Notes under the pieces: model-generated | What the model was told of the DNA's origin: nothing | Database searches by the model: none | What the model saw: the letters and a program-made list of their open reading frames with translations, nothing else | Assembly: GCF_020085105.1 (NCBI RefSeq) | Contig: NC_058062.1 | Location: forward strand, 3,622,945 to 3,686,944 | Direction of reading: 5' to 3' | Length of the DNA: 64,000 nucleotides | Origin: Siniperca chuatsi | Lineage: Eukaryota > Chordata > Actinopteri > Centrarchiformes > Sinipercidae | Shown here: piece after piece, positions 15,001 through 28,200 of the stretch | How positions within the stretch are numbered: position 1 is the stretch's first letter | Layout of the letters: every line of letters begins with the position of its first letter | Translations under genes and position numbers: made by a program

Positions 15001-18000
15001 GGAACCCTTACCTCAGCTAAAGTCTCCATTCATTTCTCCTCAATAGAAAAAGTCACATCCCGTTTTCTGATTCTTCCCGTGATAAATGAAAACTTCCCCA
15101 GCTCAGAAACAGTTGGCTTCCCTGTGGATTTGTCTGTCTGTTCAGAATCATTTGACTGGGTTCATTCATTTGTACTGTAAGCTGACATTTCTCAGTCAGC
15201 AGACACAAACAGCAAGCCATGCTTTGTATTCACTTTAAAAATGTGATCTGAATGCTGTTGTTATTAAGGATTTGTCTTCTTTCCTTCTGTGTAAATGAGT
15301 TTGGTGGTGAGCGCACACAGCTTGTTCTGTTCACACCAGTGAAAGGTGAAGGCTGAAAAAATGGACCAACTCTCAGTTTTCTCAATGACTGAGCATTTTC
15401 TTTCTTACTTTCTTTCTTTCTTCATGTGTTGTCACATCGCAGCTGAGCGGAGGGACAAAAAGGAGACACACGTTAACTGAATATTTATTTGACAAAATAG
15501 AAGATGAACAAACAAAATGTGAAGTATGAGAATGTCACTAATTTGCAATGGATGAGTGGGAAAACAGAAGTGTAAACCCAACCAAAAACCAAACGCACCA
15601 GGAGTGACACGTTTATAAAGCTGAGGATCAGCTGTTCCTGCTGATGGTCTTCTTGTCTGTCTCTTAAAGGGGAAATGACAGCGCAAGGTGTCCAAATTGT
15701 ACACTATACATTTCCAATTCAACAGGTTTTTAGTTTGTTCACATTGGAAAAGCATCAAAATTAAGTGTACTCCGAGATGTCAGTATGGAAACTAAATGTG
15801 CTAGACTGTGATTTTGATGAACACAAGTCTCCCACAGTTAAACACAAACAGAAATGGAGGAGCTATCACAGACGCATAAAACAGTGCTATTGCAAGACAA
15901 TGTCAACATGTTTTAAATTTGCCCATCCACCATCCTGACCTCTCTACATAAAAGGTATACTACCACCAAGAGTTGGCACTGGATGTAAATCATGTGTGAA
16001 ATCGTCCAATATGGAAATTATTCCTCAAGATACTAAACTGCAAAACTTGACAACAAATTGCAGATGGTGGTAGAGCAGGCCCAGGAACATGTTGGGGGGG
16101 AGTATTAAATCTCTGAAAAAAAAGTTTGCTTTTTCTTGGAAGTTTAACTCACAGTGTCATCCTTGTATCATTTCTTGTTGGCACAAACTTGTAAAGTACG
16201 GGCAAGACTTGATTACCAACCGGGCAAAGCAAGCAACTGCCCTGGGCCCCAAACCTAGAGGGGCCCTCAAAAATCCCAGCTTTACTGTATGGCCATTGGT
16301 TTGTGGTAATTGTATTGATTGTAACTTTGTTTGGTAACATGCATGGTGTGACAAGCAAGTGTCACTGGAGGGCTGGATGAACGGAGCAGACACAGTCTGG
16401 CAGGTGAACAGGCTTTCATTTCAACAAAACCTCACATAAAAAAACAAAGCTGCCATACGGATACGTCCGTTCCTTTTCCTCCGTGCTCCTAACACCTGCC
16501 TCTGCCATCTTGTGTGTCAGTTCACCCCTTTGGGCCCAGCTTCACTGTGGTATTTAAGCACATGTTACTTGCCTCCCGCATGGCAGATTAACAATCAGCC
16601 CAAATACTCACAAGTGCCTCAACCTTCCTGCAAACCGCTGCACCCTCTCTTCACCTGCAGCTGATGCCAAACCACACCCACACATGGGACGACGCAGCAC
16701 TAAAGCATAATATGCGCTGAGATAATAACGGCCTAAAGGATCTTGAGGCATATTTTTACATTTGTATCTAATCAAACACGGGGTTAATAGCAGCTCATTT
16801 TTACCCAGAGCCCCCAATCAGGTTAATCCAGTCATGAGTACAGGACACTGGCCTTCAGTCAACTGCAATGTTTGTAGTTTGTTCCTCCACAGTGAACTGC
16901 AGCTGTGGTTGTCTTGAATTCATAAACAATGAATTCCCAAAATGACCAGTTTTTATAAAAAAGGAGGTCAAAAAAGTACTAAAAAACTGCCAAGAACCTT
17001 CTCAAACCACTTCTTCATGCTCAGTATGCTCCAGTCTTCAAAATAAGGCTTCTGTCTCAAACCTCAGTGTATAATATTTACCTGTGGTAACTTACTGATG
17101 CAAGATTGTTGCAAAGTGAATTTTTATGTATGAAGTGAATCATGGGCCAGTTAGAAGAAAAGATCAACTTTTTGGTCATTGGATAAACATCAGAAACTTC
17201 ACTTTAAATGTCATCTATGCTGTAAAATAGCAACAATCATCATCATTACACTATTTGGTTTCAAAACCTGACATAAAGGCAGCATGTTAGCAGTGTTTTA
17301 AACCCTTTTTATTCCTGGTTGATATACTGGTGATCAGACACTGGCACACTAAATCCCTGTGGTAATCTCTTTTCATCTGACATCAGCACCGAATCACAGT
17401 CTTTATTCTGAAATAGTGTGTCAGATCAGGTTTGCAAACACGCCCAAAACAACTTAAGCACAGTTGTGCTTGTGCTACAGTTGAGAATGATCCAGAACAC
17501 AGACATGCTGCTCCACAATGAATCAGGCATCAGGCACGGGTATCTGTTCCTCAGTGTCCAGGCAGAGGAAAGGGGCTGACACCAGATGTCTTCATTATCT
17601 CAGGACTTCTTAAATCAACCTCTCACGTGTGTCGCTGTTAAATAAGATAAGGCAAATCCGTCTTTGTCTGCACACCTTCCCCTTCCACTGCAGAGTGTGA
17701 TTATCCTTTTCTTTTCTGCTCAGCAGTTAAGAAATGTTTTCGCTCTCTTTCCCCGGCTTTACAGACAAGGAGAATTTGTGCAGCTCACTTCACTGCTGAT
17801 TAGCTTTGTGAAAGAAAAAGAGAAATTTTCACATTCCTCCTTCTGGAGAGCTTATTACTGAAGGACAGTATTTCATCTTGATTGATCCAAACTGAAGAAT
17901 TCAAGATTACAGTCCTCTTATTTCAGAAGGGTGGGAATGTTCCACTAACTTAGCACAACAACAACACAGTATGATGAAGCACGGGGTTTCCTTCTTCTTA

Positions 18001-18739
18001 TTAAAGGTGTGAGGCAACATCAAGAAGCGAGGGAAGCCTGTCTCTGAAGCATGAATACAGAAGGGCGGCGCGCCGGCCTGCAGGGAAATCAAAGCTGCGG
18101 AGGTGGACGTGGAAGCTGAAGGCTAGTGGGCCCGAAAACGCTGAGATATGACACGAAGAGACGCATAGTGTTGGAATACCCGGGGTAATTGGAGCTCCTC
18201 AACAATGTGCTGAAGGACGGATGGTGACATGAGCCTGATGGCACTGATGGCACCAGTAACACAGGGCTCCTCATTCAGACTCACTTTCACTGCATTTACT
18301 GTGATTTAAAGAAAGATGAATCTGATCCCAAAAAAAACTAGTGACCATCAGAGCTGTTTGCATATATAGACAGGAGTCTGATCTTTTACTATGCAATCAT
18401 ACTAAAGCACAATTTGACCACCTGTCCAAAAAAATACAATAAAATTAAATATGCTAAAAGATGATAAATTAAACTTAACAGAATAAGACTTAGACTTTTA
18501 CTTCTTTTTTTTAAAACCTACAGTTTTCTTTACTAGAAATATATATACACTCCTCCATAGACTGAAACAAAACTTTAATGGGCTCACTAAAGCCTGTCAA
18601 CACACTTAATAATGTCAAAAATGCAGTGTCATTCAAAATAATACGGACTATTTTCTTAGTTCCCAAAAAGTCAACATCTAAGTGCCTAAAAATGAACACA
18701 GGTGAAAACATTGTTTGACTAATTATCAAAAACGCTTGA
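12011..18739. other. Gene-poor DNA, no supported gene
   Basis: Mostly AT-rich unique-looking sequence with a TTTC-rich run near 15400-15423 and a fragment near 16220-16340 (GGGCAAAGCAAGCAACTGCC) that resembles a fish repeat. No exon could be supported. Confidence 0.55.
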
Positions 18740-19355
18740 TTGCAGTTGTTGCTGCTAAGGGTGGCCCAACCAGTTATTAGGTTTAGGGGGCAATCACTTT
18801 TTCACACAGGGCCATGTAGGTTTGGATTTTGTTTTCCCTCAATAATAACAACCTTCATTTAAAAACTGCATTTTGTGATTACTTGTGTTATCTTTGACTA
18901 ATATTTAAATTTGTTTGATGATCTGAAACATTTAAGTGTGACAAACATGCAAAAAAATAAGAAATCAGGAAGGGGGCAAACACTTTTGCACACCACTGTA
19001 TATTATACTGCTACTGTTATACTACTACATTAAACTGGTAGTATACTACCACACTACTCTGGTTTGAGACGTTTCTGTGGATGTTTTGATACACTTTTCC
19101 ACCAAGTGAGTTCGTTTAGCTGGTCACCTTTGGAATTCATTTTCAAAATGACCACATCACATTTCATTAAGTCAGGTAAAAACCTTGCATCTCCAATTTT
19201 GGGGAATTGAATAATTTAAAGATTACAGGCTCCTCTGTAGACTAATGTTTAACCCGTGATAGGCTCATAAAAGCTATAAGACCCTTAATAATGCCAAAAA
19301 TGCAGTGTCATTCAACTAAAGCAAGGAAGCTTTTCTTATTTCCCACAAAACTCAA
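18547..19355 (+). repeat. Diverged direct duplication flanking the Tc1-type end
   Basis: 18547-18680 and 19228-19355 share CTCCT.TGTAGACT-like starts, GGGCTCACTAAAGCC versus AGGCTCATAAAAGC, TTAATAATG[T/C]CAAAAATGCAG and GTGTCATTCAA. The Tc1-type fragment lies between the two copies. Confidence 0.55.
18740..18998 (+). mobile_element. Tc1/mariner-type transposon end (solo fragment)
   Basis: The stretch from GTTGCTGCTAAGGGTGGCCC through GGGGGCAATCACTTTTTCAC to GGGGGCAAACACTTTTGCAC and ACCACTGTAT matches, from memory, one end of a widespread fish Tc1-like element. Internal short repeats (GGGGGCAA.CACTTTT twice) are visible. There is no transposase and no second end in the window, so it is a broken remnant. 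Confidence 0.65.
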
Positions 19356-20892
19356 CTTGTCAACTTGCTGAATTCTCTTTTACTCCTACAAACTAATCTA
19401 ATCTAGCTCATCTAATTTGCTAAAACAAACAGTTTTTTGGTTAATGAGTTTGTTTAAATATCAACTTTTCCTTCAATTCCACAATATTCTGTCGTGGGAA
19501 ACACATCTTAAAATAGCTGAAGTTACTTCCTGGACTAAACAGGATTAATTTCTCACACGTGTGCACATATCAGTAGACTGAGGCTGCTTGTAGAAATTGA
19601 AACAAATGAGTCTGTATTTTGCTGGAATCACAGGAATTCATTTGTGAAAATTGCCATTGATTTTATCGCAGTGACTGAGTGGGTGAAACACCTGTAGTGG
19701 GAGATGCCTTCATGTCTCTAGTGACATACCTGTCACAAGCTTCTCTACATGCTTACTCACTGTTTAGCATAATGGATGTTTTCATTATATCATGTGTAGT
19801 AAAGGAAATATTTATTCAAAATGCAGTTTCTTTGGTAAAATAGGCCTGACAACATCATGTCGTCTCTTTCTGCTGAGTCTCGTCTCAGTTTTCCCTGTTG
19901 ATCGGTTAACTCATCAGATGAACCTCACCAACAGCAGAACACTGGATTCTGGATTCAGTTTATTTTCGAATACATTGGCAAAAAAACAGAAAATACCTCC
20001 CATGTGACTCATTGTTGCCTGAGAGAACACAAAACACAGGTGTTTCCTAATGAGTACAGCAGAAAACCAATTCAGCTATTTGTCAAGCTAATAATGCACA
20101 ATGAGAGAGCAGACGCTATTAAGAACACATTGATAAATTTGTCAAAAAGCATGCAGTTTGGTGAACATTTATGGCAAAAACTTAAAATCATTTTCCCCCT
20201 GAAAACTTCCAACTTTCCCAGACAGGGTATAAATAAGACCAGCAGTAGGCTTCATGCAGCGGTCACACCACAAAGTGACATTCACTCGTCCACATGAAAT
20301 AGGTGGGGGCCTTATGCTTGGTGACATAGTGATTCCTTGCAGGGCTAGTGGTGAACTGCTGTAGCTAGCGAGCTAACCATTAGCTCAGTCACAATAGCTC
20401 CCAGAGCTTCTCTCTATTTTCTCTCTACTGTTTACTTTCCCCGGCATTTTGTTCACCATTGTACACCATTGTTCCATAAAAGGTTTTTGAAGAGTGAAAA
20501 TAAAGCACTCGTCTCATAACTGTCTCAAAGCATTGCCTGTTTGTGGAGCAGGTTTTATTCCTACAGAGAAGGTTAAATAATGGTGGATGGTGAAACACAA
20601 CCAATAAGCTACGATAGTTTCCTCTATTTTGGACTCTCCGGATCTCTGTCCCAAAAAATAAAAAATAGAAAATGTGTAAGTAAAACCAGATAAAATTATC
20701 ATATTTTATATGAAAATTGTTTCAGAAACTGAACAGTAAGCTTTACTTGTCTGGCTGTTGGTCTTGAATAAAATGATGCAAATAATCCAGGTGTTTCCTT
20801 AATCTGGATTTTCCGATTAATTTCCCGAGTTGGGAAGTCATTCTTCCGACTTCGGTGTGTTCGTGAGCTTTAAGTTGTAATGTGGAAACAAC

Positions 20893-21005
20893 ATGGATGC
20901 TACAAAGAAGATGTGTTGTATTTTATTGCTCAGAGCGTTTAAACAACACGTTGATAGCTGTTTCCAGTATTTGCGTGACAACGAAGAGCAAAGGAAACAG
21001 ATCAG
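20893..21005 (+). pseudogene. Possible first exon of a transposase-like gene (unproven)
   Basis: An ATG opens 37 codons, MDATKKMCCILLLRAFKQ followed by HVDSCFQYLRDNEEQRKQI and part of an Arg codon, ending at donor GTGAGC. Composition looks protein-like (amphipathic, charged end) and differs from neighbouring chance ORFs. Direct copies of a (TTT/TTC)CCGAGTTG motif flank it near 20820 and 21240, suggesting a mobile-element setting. A Harbinger-type N-terminus is only a guess. No second exon was found. Confidence 0.25.
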
Positions 21006-21834
21006 GTGAGCTATTAAATATGATTAATTTCAGACATATGCATGTTAATCATAAAAATGTCTGTGTTTGCTTAAAAGTATAGTATTATATTACAAATTAC
21101 ATGTGAGCAAAAAATTCATATACAATATGTGAATTAATAAAAAGTTTCTTAGCATCAACCCAACATTTACTTTTGTCCACCATGTTTCTGCGTAATATGA
21201 CGTCAACTCGGCAAGTTGTGTACCAAAATTTTTGCCAAGTTTCCGAGTTGTTGTTCCGACTTGAGGGTTGTTCACATGAATTTCTAGAGTTCTCAAACTT
21301 TTATACAAAGTACCCACATTTGTTTACTACAAATGGCACCAATTCAAACCTCTGCAACTCATTTTATCGATTGTTCCAACACCATATGAAGGCAGCATTA
21401 AATCAGCCTCCTGGTGGGTTTAATTTAAGCCATTATTTAGTCCTGGGACCGGTTTCACAAAGATAGACTTTGACTATAACTGAGATCTCAGTAAGGGAGA
21501 CCGGGTATGGTTGTACCATGGGGAGAGTTGTAACACTAACCTGGCATCGTCAGACTAATTCGCAAATGTCTATTAGTCGGAAATAAACATGTTTACAGCC
21601 TGGTATAAGAAACGGTTTTGGCTAATTTCCCCATCCATGACAACTGTGAGGTGGGTGAATTTTTTTATAACTCACCCGTTTAAATTATATTAAGCCGGTG
21701 ACAATACAAAAAACTTCCAGTAACATAAAATCTCAAACCACAAATCATTTTCCCCTTTTTTGGTCATGTGATACAGCTGAACAGCTGGTGTCACTGACTG
21801 TTACCATGGAAACATGGCTCTTAGCTCTGAGTTA

Positions 21835-22577
21835 AGGCCTTTTCAGACCAAACACGAATAAGTGGTGCGAATAAATCGCAAATCAATTTAAAAATCCAAA
21901 ACTTTCGGATTCCGCCGTGCGTTTTTTTTTTTTTCCACAGCTGTTTTGATTTCAGTGAATTTAATAATAAATAAAATCATGACTTTTGCTCACGCAATCA
22001 AAGAGTGGACAGGCAGGAGGAAAGCCAAAAACGTAGTGGAACCATATGAGCTCACTGGCTTTCCCTGTGATATCCACCGAGCCCCGGAGGTGGCCTATTA
22101 CAAGCTGACAGTTATAAACTGACCATTATAACCTCGTGTTAAATGCCGTGAATCACATATAATAAACACATTCATATGATCAACACATTTAGACTCCGTT
22201 CAGTCCAGTCATAAATGAATGAACGAAGCTCAGCATTTACATTAATTACAATATTATTGGCGCCACCCATAGGAAATGCGATTGTATTGTTTTCTACACA
22301 GTATTGGACACTTGAAATAACGAGACTCCAGTGTGTAGAGTTGAGTGTGGGTTTATTATAGTGAAAATGTTTTTTTAAATACCACTACAATTCATTTTTC
22401 ATTTTTGAGCCAAATGATACATTAGAAACTCGTCGTCGCTACTGCTGCTTTAAGAGTCCAGGACAAGGATGAATCGATGATTGTGTGCCGGTGTGAAGCT
22501 TTCATTTTTGGTGGAATGCACAGAACGCAGATATTCATGTTTCGTTTTTCCGTTTCGTCCCCGGTGTGAAAAGGCCT
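21835..22577. mobile_element. Non-autonomous DNA transposon with terminal inverted repeats (743 bp)
   Basis: The left end AGGCCTTTTCAGACC (21835-21849) and the right end GGTGTGAAAAGGCCT (22563-22577) are inverted copies with one mismatch over 15 bp. No transposase ORF lies inside. I cannot see a clear target-site duplication, so the superfamily (hAT-like suspected) is unresolved. The interior has one coding-looking stretch near 21980-22110 without a long ORF. Confidence 0.6.
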
Positions 22578-22904
22578 CTAGCCTGCAGGTAGGGCGGCTA
22601 AAGTTTCAGACCCTACAGAGCAGTCTAAAATATCTTTGTGGAACCGTGTAGCTCTAATGTTCCTTAAGGAAATCTGTTCACTTAATTCATTATTAGGATC
22701 AATCTGGAACTGTTCTAAACCCTGTCTGAGAAAAGCAGTTTGATTTTGTTTGGTTTAGAAGGACACTTTAGAACCAGACTGAACATAAGTAAAGCAGACA
22801 CTTAAAGCTGGATTATTTTATTATTATATTTGCATAGTTGGCCACTGTCCAGGGTGTCTGCCTAAGGCCCAAAGTCATTGGGATTCCAGTCTTAACGGGA
22901 CTAG

Positions 22905-22926
22905 AAAATGGATGGATGGATGGATT
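22905..22926 (+). repeat. ATGG tetranucleotide run at the end of a repeat
   Basis: AAAATGGATGGATGGATGG follows a degraded fish-repeat 3' end (GGACTAG). Confidence 0.6.
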
Positions 22927-23025
22927 TGCATTCTTGTAAATTTAACTTAAACTATTTAATCATATGTACATGTTTTCAGTTTTTTACTTTTTCACATTAT
23001 ATCTGGTGATATTCTATATTTTACT

Positions 23026-23350
23026 GATTGTCAACAAATCCCATGAAAAGACCAAAACCAAACAATGAATGTATCCCACAGCCTGATACATCTTCTTCCT
23101 CGGAGCCGCAGAGCTCCATTGTTGTCCAGAAACTATTAAAAACACATCAGTGTGCCGCACTGTTGCACTGGGTGACATGTTCCTTCATCACCATGAACAC
23201 ACACACTGTAGTTTATTCTGACTCAGTCCCACACACACCATCCTGCTGCCCCAAATACTCACTAGAGCACCAAATGTGGATTACTCCTCCGCTGAAAGTA
23301 GTCCCCAACAAATGCACTATTTCCTCCTGTTTGAGTAACGTTAACTAAGA
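23026..23350 (+). repeat. Dispersed repeat, TGTCAACAAATCCCATG family, copy 1
   Basis: Shares TGTCAACAAATCCCATGAAA, AGAGCTCCATTGTTGT, GCCGCACTGTTGCACTGGGT and TTTCCTCCTGTTTGAG with 56831-57105. A 106-codon ORF here is accounted for by the repeat. Confidence 0.8.
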
Positions 23351-24777
23351 ATACAGTGACCAGCTGTTTTGGAAATTACTGAGCCTTTTTTTATGAAACT
23401 ATATGTGTGTGAGGTGTTTTTAACAAATCTTCAGCAGGAACCAATGGGCTTCAGGCTGAGAGCCACAGACAGGGTAGAGAAGTCAGAAAGTATAGAGAAA
23501 CAGACTCTTCTCTTGGAATTTGTTGACATAAAGAAAAATATGGAATAACACCCGTCTTATCCTTTAAACAAGGGTTTCAGTCCCTTGGTTAAAGAAATTT
23601 CCTCGTCTACACGACAGACATCTTGTCATGTCATAGCAGGAACAGCACAGGTGTAACTAATGACACTGAGGGCTCTGTTTCATTTAGATGAGCCAGGAAG
23701 TTGTCCCAGAAAGCCAGCATGCACAAAAGCAGGGCCTTTTAACTGTGAAATCTAAATGGAATGCAGCCATTGTGATTGTAATTAATTACACCTGTGCTTT
23801 TCTGCTGTGGCAAGTCAAAATGTCTGCTGTAATAAAATGCCCATTCTCACATAATATGTTTTTGTCCTGCAGATGTATTCTGTTTTCTCTTCATTGGTGC
23901 AGGTTGTTCCCTCAGGATGGACAGACTGACGTCTTCTCTGTTCAGGATGCCTGGATCGAGGGCAGATGGACTGAATGTTTTGATGTGCAATTTGCCATTA
24001 TTCTACTCCTGTCTGATTTCAGTTCACAGACACACGTCCACAATGCTCCAGTTAATTGCTACAAGCCAGTAGGCAGCACGGTGCTGGCAGCTGTGTGCAG
24101 CCATGTCTTCATCCAGGTTTTCAAAGCCCACTTTTATGGAATCATAAACCACAGGAAGATTGCAGCAAAATGCATCTTTGTACATTGTATTACATCCACC
24201 TGTTGTTTCTATAGGCTGCAACAAAAGCTAATTTTAAGGAATCTTTTCCTCCTGAAAGTTGTGTTTTTCCACCACAGTGGTCTTTTTGTGGTTTTCTACA
24301 GGTCACCTCAAAGCAAACAGGGTGTGAAGAAGTTGTCACACATGATGCTACGACCTTCACGCATACTCAGACCCCCTGATTCCTCACTGATTCTCCTGCA
24401 GGACACTTCTGTGTGGCCTTACTGCACATTTCTTGTCTTGCTACATTTTTCAATCTCTGTCTTCTGTGTTGTCTGACAGCCTGACAACAACCCAATTACC
24501 CTACGTCTTTACCAGTGTGTGTTATTAGAGTTGATTCTCAGGATCAGAATGCGTGTGCTCTGTCTTCACTATGCATTTAAATGTTGTATTACATGTATTT
24601 ACAGTATGTTTATGCTTGTTGAACAGCTGGAGGTTTGACCCCTTGTTTGGTGCAGGTGGGTGGTAGGACTGGAAGGGAGGGATGACCGTAGCTTACATTA
24701 AGCCATATAATGTAAATAAAGCTGTGATTATTTTGGTTCTGTACATAAAAAGAAATATATATAAACTCAAGGTCCAG

Positions 24778-25229
24778 ACTAAAATATCTCAACAACTATT
24801 GGATGGGTTGCCATGGAAGTTTGCCATGGTCCCCAGAGGATGAATCCCAATGACTTTAGTGATCCCCTGACTTGTCTTCTTGTGCCACCGCGAGGTTAAC
24901 ATTTGTGGTTTTGAGTGAAATGTCTTGACAACTATTTGATGGATTGCCATAAAATAAAGACATTCATGTTCCCTACAGGATGAATTGTAATAACTTTGGT
25001 ATCCTGAACGTTTCATCTAGAGCCATCATCAGACCAAAACATGAAAATTGTCTAATATTTTGCTTTGTGACTAAATACCTGCAAAACATTCCCATCAGCC
25101 TCAGCTGTACTTTGTATTTAGTGCTAATTAGCAAATGTTAGCATGCTAGCACACAAAACTAAAACAGTGAACTTGCTTAACATCATACCTGCTAAGTGCA
25201 GTAAGCAGAGCTGCTAGCATGGCTGCAGA
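24778..25229 (-). repeat. Dispersed teleost repeat, TAGCATGCTAAC family, copy 2
   Basis: Reverse orientation. AATATCTCAACAACTATTGG at the left, a second similar unit near 24925, then CATCAGCCTCAGCTGTACTT and GCTAATTAGCAAATGTTAGC. Confidence 0.8.
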
Positions 25230-28200
25230 CACTTAATTGACTGTTTCTGTTTAACAACCTTTTTGGGCATTTTTGCCATTGATAGAGATAGTGGCGACAA
25301 ACCTGAAACATGGGGAGAGAAAGGGCCCATGACATGCAACAAAGGTCCCCTGTGGGTTTTAACCACTGAGCTAGCAGGACGTCCAAGCTTGGAACAGTGT
25401 CCAAGTTATTCAGAAATCCCCAATACATATACAGAAATACTTAATATGTTAATTGCTTTGTTGTTTAAATAGGAATTTGGACTTGTGATGCGTCAAACAA
25501 ATTTAGATTAGATTCGTCTCTTAAAGTTCACTTTAAGTGACAAATAACTAGGAATACCTAGAGGTTTAGTCAACAGGATTAAAAATGATTTTAAGAGTCA
25601 CTATGAACAGCGCTATAGATTTTTATTAACAGATACAGAGGCATAATTCATTGGGAAAATCATCTAAATCGGAGTTAAGGGTTTCCTGCAACAACAGAGA
25701 TATGTTATGGGAATGAGTCACTGTGACCTGATTCAGGCTTAAGTGACATTTCACAAGTCTTTTTATTAATTGGTACATGACTGACTGACTGGCTGCAGCA
25801 GAAAGTCAATTACCTTTTTTAAGCAGACATCTATGCACAATGCTCATTATTGTATCAGTGGTTCAATAAATACAAGAAATGGATCAGCAGAAAGATTATG
25901 TCCTATCTATGATTTTGTTGCAATGTACTTTATTTTGATATGACAGTTAGTGTGTGTGTAACAGGATGAAAATGGAAGATGTGAATTCTGCAGGAAGGCC
26001 AGCAAGCAATGGATAATATCAGGAACCACTAAAATAAAAGTCTGACTTAATGAGGTATGTAAAATATGTTGAATACTGTGTTCCAGCAGCTCAGTGCCGA
26101 TAATATAAAGATCACTTATATCCTGTTAGATCATTCCTGTCCTGACAGGAGAGGCCTCTTCTCCTCCATCTGCAGGGCACGAGTGGTCGGTGATAGTTTT
26201 GTAATTATGTTAAAGGCGTTATTCAAATTAAAAGCTCACATGTTGTTTTTGGATCATATAGGACAATCGGGACTATCTTCTGACACTTGAAACATAAAGC
26301 AGCACCTCACCTCAGCTTCCTGTCACCTCTGTGGAGATGTACAGCATGAGGTCGCTACATGTTGTTCTTTGTCTGAGGTGTATAGGAGTTTTAAAATTAA
26401 TGAAATTCACCAGTTTTCCCTACAGAATAAACCAGTAATGCATAATAAATCTGTGGCAGTCACCAGATCTCAAACACTAAACTGGGAGATTCTGGAGCAG
26501 CAGCTACGATGTTTTCCTCCACGAACAAAGCATCAAAAAATGAGAAGCATGACCCAAAAAAGCTGCCTTATAATCCTCAGTTTGAGTGATATTTTGAGGA
26601 GAATTTCCCTGATCCACACATTGCATTACAAACTCTCATGGGAACTTGTTTTCAGAAGTGTAAGAATAATGCATATCAAGCATCTTTTACTGTTTCACTA
26701 CGGGCTCCTTAATCCTCAGTGAGTCTTTATCTGAATGTCAAAATAACAAACAAGAAAAATGAAAAATCAATGTTAGTTTATCCAGCTCACCATGTAAAAA
26801 CAAAGATTTTCAGTGTTGCCTCCTCTCTTCATTCTGTCTCCAGTTTTGTTTTGTTTTTTACGAAGCAGCAAGCAGGTGTGATTTGTGTGTTGACCGCTTG
26901 TGAATATCAGAACAGCTGATTGTTTTCTCAGGTGGTGGAAGAGCTTTACTTTGTTCACATGCAGGGCCAGGTGAGTGCCAGTGCTTTCCGAGCCTCCTGA
27001 GGTTCCTCTCTCAGACAGACTGTTAATGCAGAAGCAGCCATGCTGGAGGGGAGAGAGGCTAACCCAGGCAGAACTACATGGAATATTAATGCCCCGTGTC
27101 GCACCGCCTCTCCTGTCCTTGCACAAAAGCTGCTTTACCACGTTTGAAAAAAGCCATTTTCACAGTATTCTAAAAGTTATCAAAGGTCTGGCTTGGATCT
27201 TTGATCTCAATTTTGTAGTCTTTTTGGTGCTTTACAGAAGATGGATAAAGGTGTTGGAGCGGCCCGGATGAAGATCAAGATGTGAGATGACAGCTGACGG
27301 ACAGTAATGCAGGAATCCTGGTCAGATCAGCAGGAATAGATCGTCTGCCCACAATTACCGACCTGTCCATGTGACAGCGCTGTGCCGGCCATGACTGTGA
27401 CCTCCAATCTGAGAGGCTCAGGGGCCCCGGTGCCTCCTTTTTTCCCCCCACACAAGTCCCCTCAGATTACCTCACACTTTGACTCCTGCCAGAGCAGAAC
27501 CGGCTCTGCTCTCTGAATCAGCAGCCAGGCAGAAAATGTGAAGAGAGGCGAGCAGGCTGCATAATTGACTTTGGATTGAAGCGGAGGATTCAGGTGGAGG
27601 AGGTGTATCTGATTGGTGGCGTCCCGCTCTGTTCAGATCTGTCTCCCTTCATTCCACACCAAATAAACAGTGACAAACATGAATAAAGCAGGTGCCAGTT
27701 AGTTTGATGATGTTATATTTTAATGACTTCCACTCTCATCCAGTTATTTTTGGTAGTCAGTCTCAGGACTAGATGGTGAATCCAGGGATGGCAGCAAAGT
27801 TTCTTCCTGTTTTTATATTAGCCTTAATTTTAAAAAAGAATCCCTCGAGGAGCTAACCCATATTCACAAATATCTGCAATAGAGGAAACAATACACCATC
27901 CAAAGTAGTGTAAATGGTGCTTTTTCCAAGGAAAGATAATTCACCATCACAGGGTTGACAGCCTGCTGATGCTAAAGGACCCATTCATCCATATTACAAA
28001 AAGTCATATTTTCTCATTCTCCTCTAGTGATATTTTCCAGGTTTTGCAATATCTGCCTTAAACCAATACAATGGAATTTCATTTGTGGGGCTAACAGCAT
28101 TTCAACTGCAACATCTCTTGCCAGAAACAATACCCCTGTCTACAGTTTTCATTGGAACTACTTTCTACTGTAGAGGTGTTCAGTAGGCTACATGTACAAA

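Larger units (their letters stand above)
22578..24777. other. Gene-poor DNA with a 262-codon ORF judged non-coding
   Basis: Apart from the repeat at 23026-23350, a plus-strand ORF runs 23688-24476. Its translation is rich in Cys, Phe, His and Ser with no recognisable motif or periodic codon use, and I do not call it a gene. Confidence 0.5.

Noticed and set aside
23028..23348. 106-codon ORF
   Set aside because: It lies wholly in a dispersed repeat whose second copy (56831-57105) does not keep the frame open.
23688..24476. 262-codon ORF considered as a sulfotransferase or other gene
   Set aside because: No sulfotransferase, kinase, zinc-finger or transposase motif is visible, and the composition resembles translated non-coding DNA.
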